In this document: positions 62,401 to 64,000 of the stretch, piece by piece
How the letters are laid out: every line of letters begins with the position of its first letter
Position numbering within the stretch: position 1 is the first letter of the stretch
NCBI RefSeq assembly: GCF_016918565.1
Contig: NZ_JAFFQD010000013.1
Location: 1-64,000 of the forward strand
Reading direction: 5' to 3'
DNA from: Desulfogranum marinum
GTDB lineage: Bacteria; Desulfobacterota; Desulfobulbia; Desulfobulbales; Desulfobulbaceae
DNA: 64,000 nucleotides
Notes under the pieces: generated by a model
Databases searched by the model: none
Seen by the model: only the letters and a program-made list of their open reading frames with translations
Told to the model about the DNA's origin: nothing
Made by a program: the position numbers and the translations under genes

Positions 62401-63005
62401 ACGCTAACGGCCTTTTCGTTTTCCTGTAGCGCAAGTTGAGCAGCAACCAGTTCTTCAGCGGTTGCCTTATTTTTCTCCAGTTCTGCACTGAGTGACTGTT
62501 TACCTTTGCGCAAAGCGCTGATGGCAGCATTGGCTTGTTCGGTTTGCTTGAGCAACTCCCGGTATTTATTGGCTACAATTTCCTGCGCTTCAAGCAACTC
62601 AAGAATCTGCTTTTCTTTCTGAGCAAGTTCATCACTGAGCTTCTGTTGACTGGCTACAACAGCCATATCTGCCTGCTGTTCTGCCTGTTTAGCTGCAACC
62701 TGCTCAGGAGCAGGTTGCTGCTGTTTATCTTCAGCCTCTGCTTCAATTGCCGGTTGGGCCTGATCATGCGCGATGGGCTCATCATGGGCAGTAAGGGAAG
62801 CTGGAGCAGTCTCTTCCGAGTCTTGATCCGATGTCGGGGCTACATCAGTATGATGTTGGTCTGTGAGCTGCGCATGCTGCTCTACTGGGGTTGCGGCATG
62901 TTCGCTTGAGAGGGGGTTGTTTCTTTTCAGCTCGCCGTGGTATTTGGCGACCATGACGTAAACAACAATACCAACTACTGTCAGGATAATCGTACGTGTT
63001 TTCAT
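59427..63005 (-). CDS. Giant coiled-coil protein with TSP3 repeats and OmpA-like peptidoglycan-binding domain
   Basis: The 1192-residue protein has one N-terminal membrane helix (about 5-21; no clear cleavage site) and a Pro/Glu/His-rich linker (about 30-125). A very long Ala/Glu/Gln-rich coiled coil follows (about 125-1010), then two TSP3-type calcium loops (DTDQDGVMDATDACPDTP and DSDKDGIVDRADLCNDS, about 1015-1060). The OmpA C-terminal domain (about 1070-1190) has VAGYTDSVGNEERNLQVSNLRA and GRAKNRRVEL, which bind diaminopimelate in peptidoglycan. It would tether the inner membrane to the wall with a coil that could span the periplasm. An internal 63-residue tandem repeat shows recent length change. 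It follows glgB by 45 bases on the same strand. Confidence 0.88.
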   Translation of the reverse strand: MKTRTIILTVVGIVVYVMVAKYHGELKRNNPLSSEHAATPVEQHAQLTDQHHTDVAPTSDQDSEETAPASLTAHDEPIAHDQAQPAIEAEAEDKQQQPAPEQVAAKQAEQQADMAVVASQQKLSDELAQKEKQILELLEAQEIVANKYRELLKQTEQANAAISALRKGKQSLSAELEKNKATAEELVAAQLALQENEKAVSVANERIVALAEKNNELKKKYEASSTAIQQLKAALVDAELTNTKSDKIVQENEDQLAQLQDQIQAQTTEIGRLKAKLTDATSQLAITRNNLKKADLRAEAMFRFGQEKEQSLLPFEEQIASLQTFIDEKQAALTAAVNEGESLQQALRSKTQEFDALVLANSEQAAQVSSLLEKVAALESDLALKNEEFTASIELLKQTEAKRQEGIDKIAALSDANSVAQAEIEQAAQDNKEAQDKIAELESAIALAETEAQSKIVELESAIVLAEAAVTESQDKLNSVNETVASLQEQLAIQTTASEELETQLQEMTSNFTALKEENLTLAGQIDSMLADQQAVDGLKLQVEEATTAIAALEAEKDAFAAETQTQVEELQIQNQTLQATLEEKEVALAEANAQIETLTPLPALIEELENAAALHAESIAAKDATLAELSAQVEELTALKVQLEESQAKNSELTTSLEQQTAQLSTVNQELTTAQEQQASLTEELTAAQEQATGLAGELTALKVQFEESQAKNSELTTSLEQQTAQLSTVNQELTAAQEQQASLTEELTAAQEQATGLAGELATAKEQQASLTEELAAAQEQATGLAGELATAKEQQVALTEQLTTAQAKAGQVETLTATVQEKNDALTDAQEQIKALQEEAAKVEQLDKQIAELTAKVEQTDAAKIAAEKKVASLEAEASTLQGNIQEVSKSLAASDNKFASVSSKLQSSLAEIATLTTAVNEKSATAEQLAQEQATSQETIAALEKQLAAAKGKSEELVAAEKTVADLEESNSMLQQQLAASSEAAAQLQAQAEALQKELDVLKDERNQLAKQSTDTDQDGVMDATDACPDTPAGVKVDDTGCEPDSDKDGIVDRADLCNDSAEGSVVNELGCEPTQKIILSGVTFKTGTADLTPTSKENLDMVAAALLKFPAMQLEVAGYTDSVGNEERNLQVSNLRAQAVVDYLVEKEIDAERLVAKGYGMADPIADNATAEGRAKNRRVELHPIAE
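60723..61100 (-). repeat. Tandem 189-bp duplication inside the OmpA-like gene
   Basis: Copy A (61100 down to 60912) and copy B (60911 down to 60723) encode nearly the same 63 residues, each starting E-L-T-A-L-K-V-Q and ending A-T-G-L-A-G. They differ at only a few bases. Partial copies of the last 28 residues (E-L-A-T-A-K-E-Q-Q form) continue directly after. This marks recent slippage or unequal recombination that lengthened the coil by nine heptads. Confidence 0.85.
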
Positions 63006-63050
63006 AGGCCTTTTCAGTTACGGGTTTGTTTCAGTTAATACAAAAGATGA

Positions 63051-64000
63051 TCAACATGGTTTAAGAATAAGCGTTGTCAAGGGCGGCAGGGTAAGAGTTA
63101 ATGAGTTATCCAGGCTGTGGCAAGCCTCAGGAGATGAATGTAATTCCTGAGGATTGGATACATCACTACCATTATATATGCCTAAATCGGAATTGATGAG
63201 TTCCGAATAACGTCCTGGCTTTGGTACGCCTATTTTGTACTGTGTGCGAACAACAGGAGTAAAATTACAGATAATAATGAGAAAGTCATCAGGATTTTTT
63301 GCAAATCGGACAAAAGATAACACTGAGTTGTCTGAATCGTTAGCGTCAATCCATGAAAAACCTGTCCAATCAAAATCCTGTTCATACAACGCAGGCTCAC
63401 TTTGATAGACCAGGTTAAGGTCCCTCATGAATCTATGGACACCGGCATGCTGAGGAGCTTTCAGAGCCTTCCATTCTATCCCCGTGTCGTAGTTCCATTC
63501 CTGGCGTTGTCCAAATTCACCACCCATAAAAAGTAATTTTTTACCAGGGTATCCCCACATAAATCCATAATAAGCTCGGAGTCCAGCAAATTGCTGCCAG
63601 TCATCACCCGGCATTTTTGCGAGCAGCGAACTTTTACCGTGAACCACTTCATCATGACTGAGTGGCAAAATAAAATTTTCATGAAAGGCATAGAGCATAC
63701 CAAACGTCATTCGGTTGTGATGGTATTTTCTGTAAAGAGGATCGGTGGCCATGTATTCGAGCGTGTCATGCATCCAGCCCATGTTCCACTTGAGGCTAAA
63801 ACCAAGTCCACCAAGGTACGTAGGGCGAGATACCATGGGCCAGGAAGTCGATTCTTCTGCAATAGTCAATATACCTGGGAATACCCCATGAACAACTTCA
63901 TTGGTTTTTTTAAGGAAATGAATAGCCTCGAGATTTTCTCTGCCCCCGTATTCATTGGGTATCCATTGACCATCATCACGCGAATAATCCAGGTAAAGCA
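63051..64000 (-). CDS. glgB: 1,4-alpha-glucan branching enzyme, C-terminal part (cut by window edge)
   Basis: The frame is open to the last base of the window, so the N-terminus lies beyond it. Visible are the GH13 stretches [19 protein letters not shown], the catalytic-site strand [13 protein letters not shown] with the acid-base Glu, [17 protein letters not shown] with the transition-state Asp, and [17 protein letters not shown]. The all-beta C-terminal domain ends in LTTLILKPC. GlgB makes alpha-1,6 branches in glycogen. No other glycogen gene is within the window. Confidence 0.96.
   Translation of the reverse strand, partial: LYLDYSRDDGQWIPNEYGGRENLEAIHFLKKTNEVVHGVFPGILTIAEESTSWPMVSRPTYLGGLGFSLKWNMGWMHDTLEYMATDPLYRKYHHNRMTFGMLYAFHENFILPLSHDEVVHGKSSLLAKMPGDDWQQFAGLRAYYGFMWGYPGKKLLFMGGEFGQRQEWNYDTGIEWKALKAPQHAGVHRFMRDLNLVYQSEPALYEQDFDWTGFSWIDANDSDNSVLSFVRFAKNPDDFLIIICNFTPVVRTQYKIGVPKPGRYSELINSDLGIYNGSDVSNPQELHSSPEACHSLDNSLTLTLPPLTTLILKPC

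Noticed and set aside
1-64000. CRISPR array or known defence system
   Set aside because: No regularly spaced direct repeats of CRISPR type and no cas or defence genes were seen; the only regular repeats are within the OmpA-like coding sequence.

Overview
The window looks like a chromosomal segment of a sulfur-cycle Desulfobacterota bacterium, most likely Desulfobulbales. This is inferred from gene content and order (ntrY-ntrX-hemB with a DUF4390 gene, ftsEX-envC-ctpA, class II nrdJ, a probable selenoprotein, many hybrid histidine kinases) and moderate GC judged by eye. No rRNA gene is present, so the assignment is an inference.

Layout. Positions 1-9660 are a signalling and decay zone. Two large hybrid histidine kinases flank a graveyard of broken genes: a frameshifted response regulator, a second response regulator with an in-frame TAG behind a good sigma-54 promoter, a perfect 18-bp palindrome and a short IS3-type transposase relic. 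A decayed insertion sequence with recognisable terminal inverted repeats and 1.3 kb of gene-poor DNA follow. Positions 9661-10977 hold a tyrosine recombinase next to tRNA-Leu(UAA), a typical integration locus. Positions 11138-24543 are mostly housekeeping: an RCK potassium channel, a YbeY-PdxJ fusion, PhoH, a DsbA-like protein, a DUF3015/DUF4105 pair, NrdR-box-controlled nrdJ, a SEC-C protein, a VanZ-like protein, hemB and ntrX. Positions 24605-40468 continue with ntrY, DUF4390, DUF134, rmlB/rmlC, an RNB exonuclease, era, ctpA, an envC-like gene, ftsX, ftsE, a HAD phosphatase and DUF445. Positions 40627-45088 hold two Spy-like periplasmic proteins separated by a nested inverted-repeat structure, an unusual MscS channel and a membrane-anchored hypothetical protein.

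The most striking locus is 45344-47308. A rhodanese-ferritin protein is interrupted by one in-frame TGA exactly where the catalytic Cys of the rhodanese loop belongs, and a hairpin with a G-rich apical loop follows at bacterial-SECIS distance. I read it as a selenoprotein co-transcribed with a flavoprotein oxidoreductase. The rest (48147-64000) holds a NorD-like VWA protein, a Cache-type hybrid kinase lacking membrane segments, two tiny membrane ORFs, an M20 amidohydrolase, a Cache diguanylate cyclase, a protein with two CDP-alcohol phosphotransferase domains, a 1192-residue OmpA-like coiled-coil protein, and the C-terminal end of glycogen branching enzyme.

Functional links. FtsE/FtsX and the degenerate LytM EnvC-like factor form a division-linked cell-wall hydrolysis module, with CtpA downstream. 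NtrY/NtrX form a two-component pair. PhoH, YbeY and PdxJ sit in one run. The Spy-like proteins, DsbA-like protein, MscS, EnvC-like factor and OmpA-like protein all act in the envelope.
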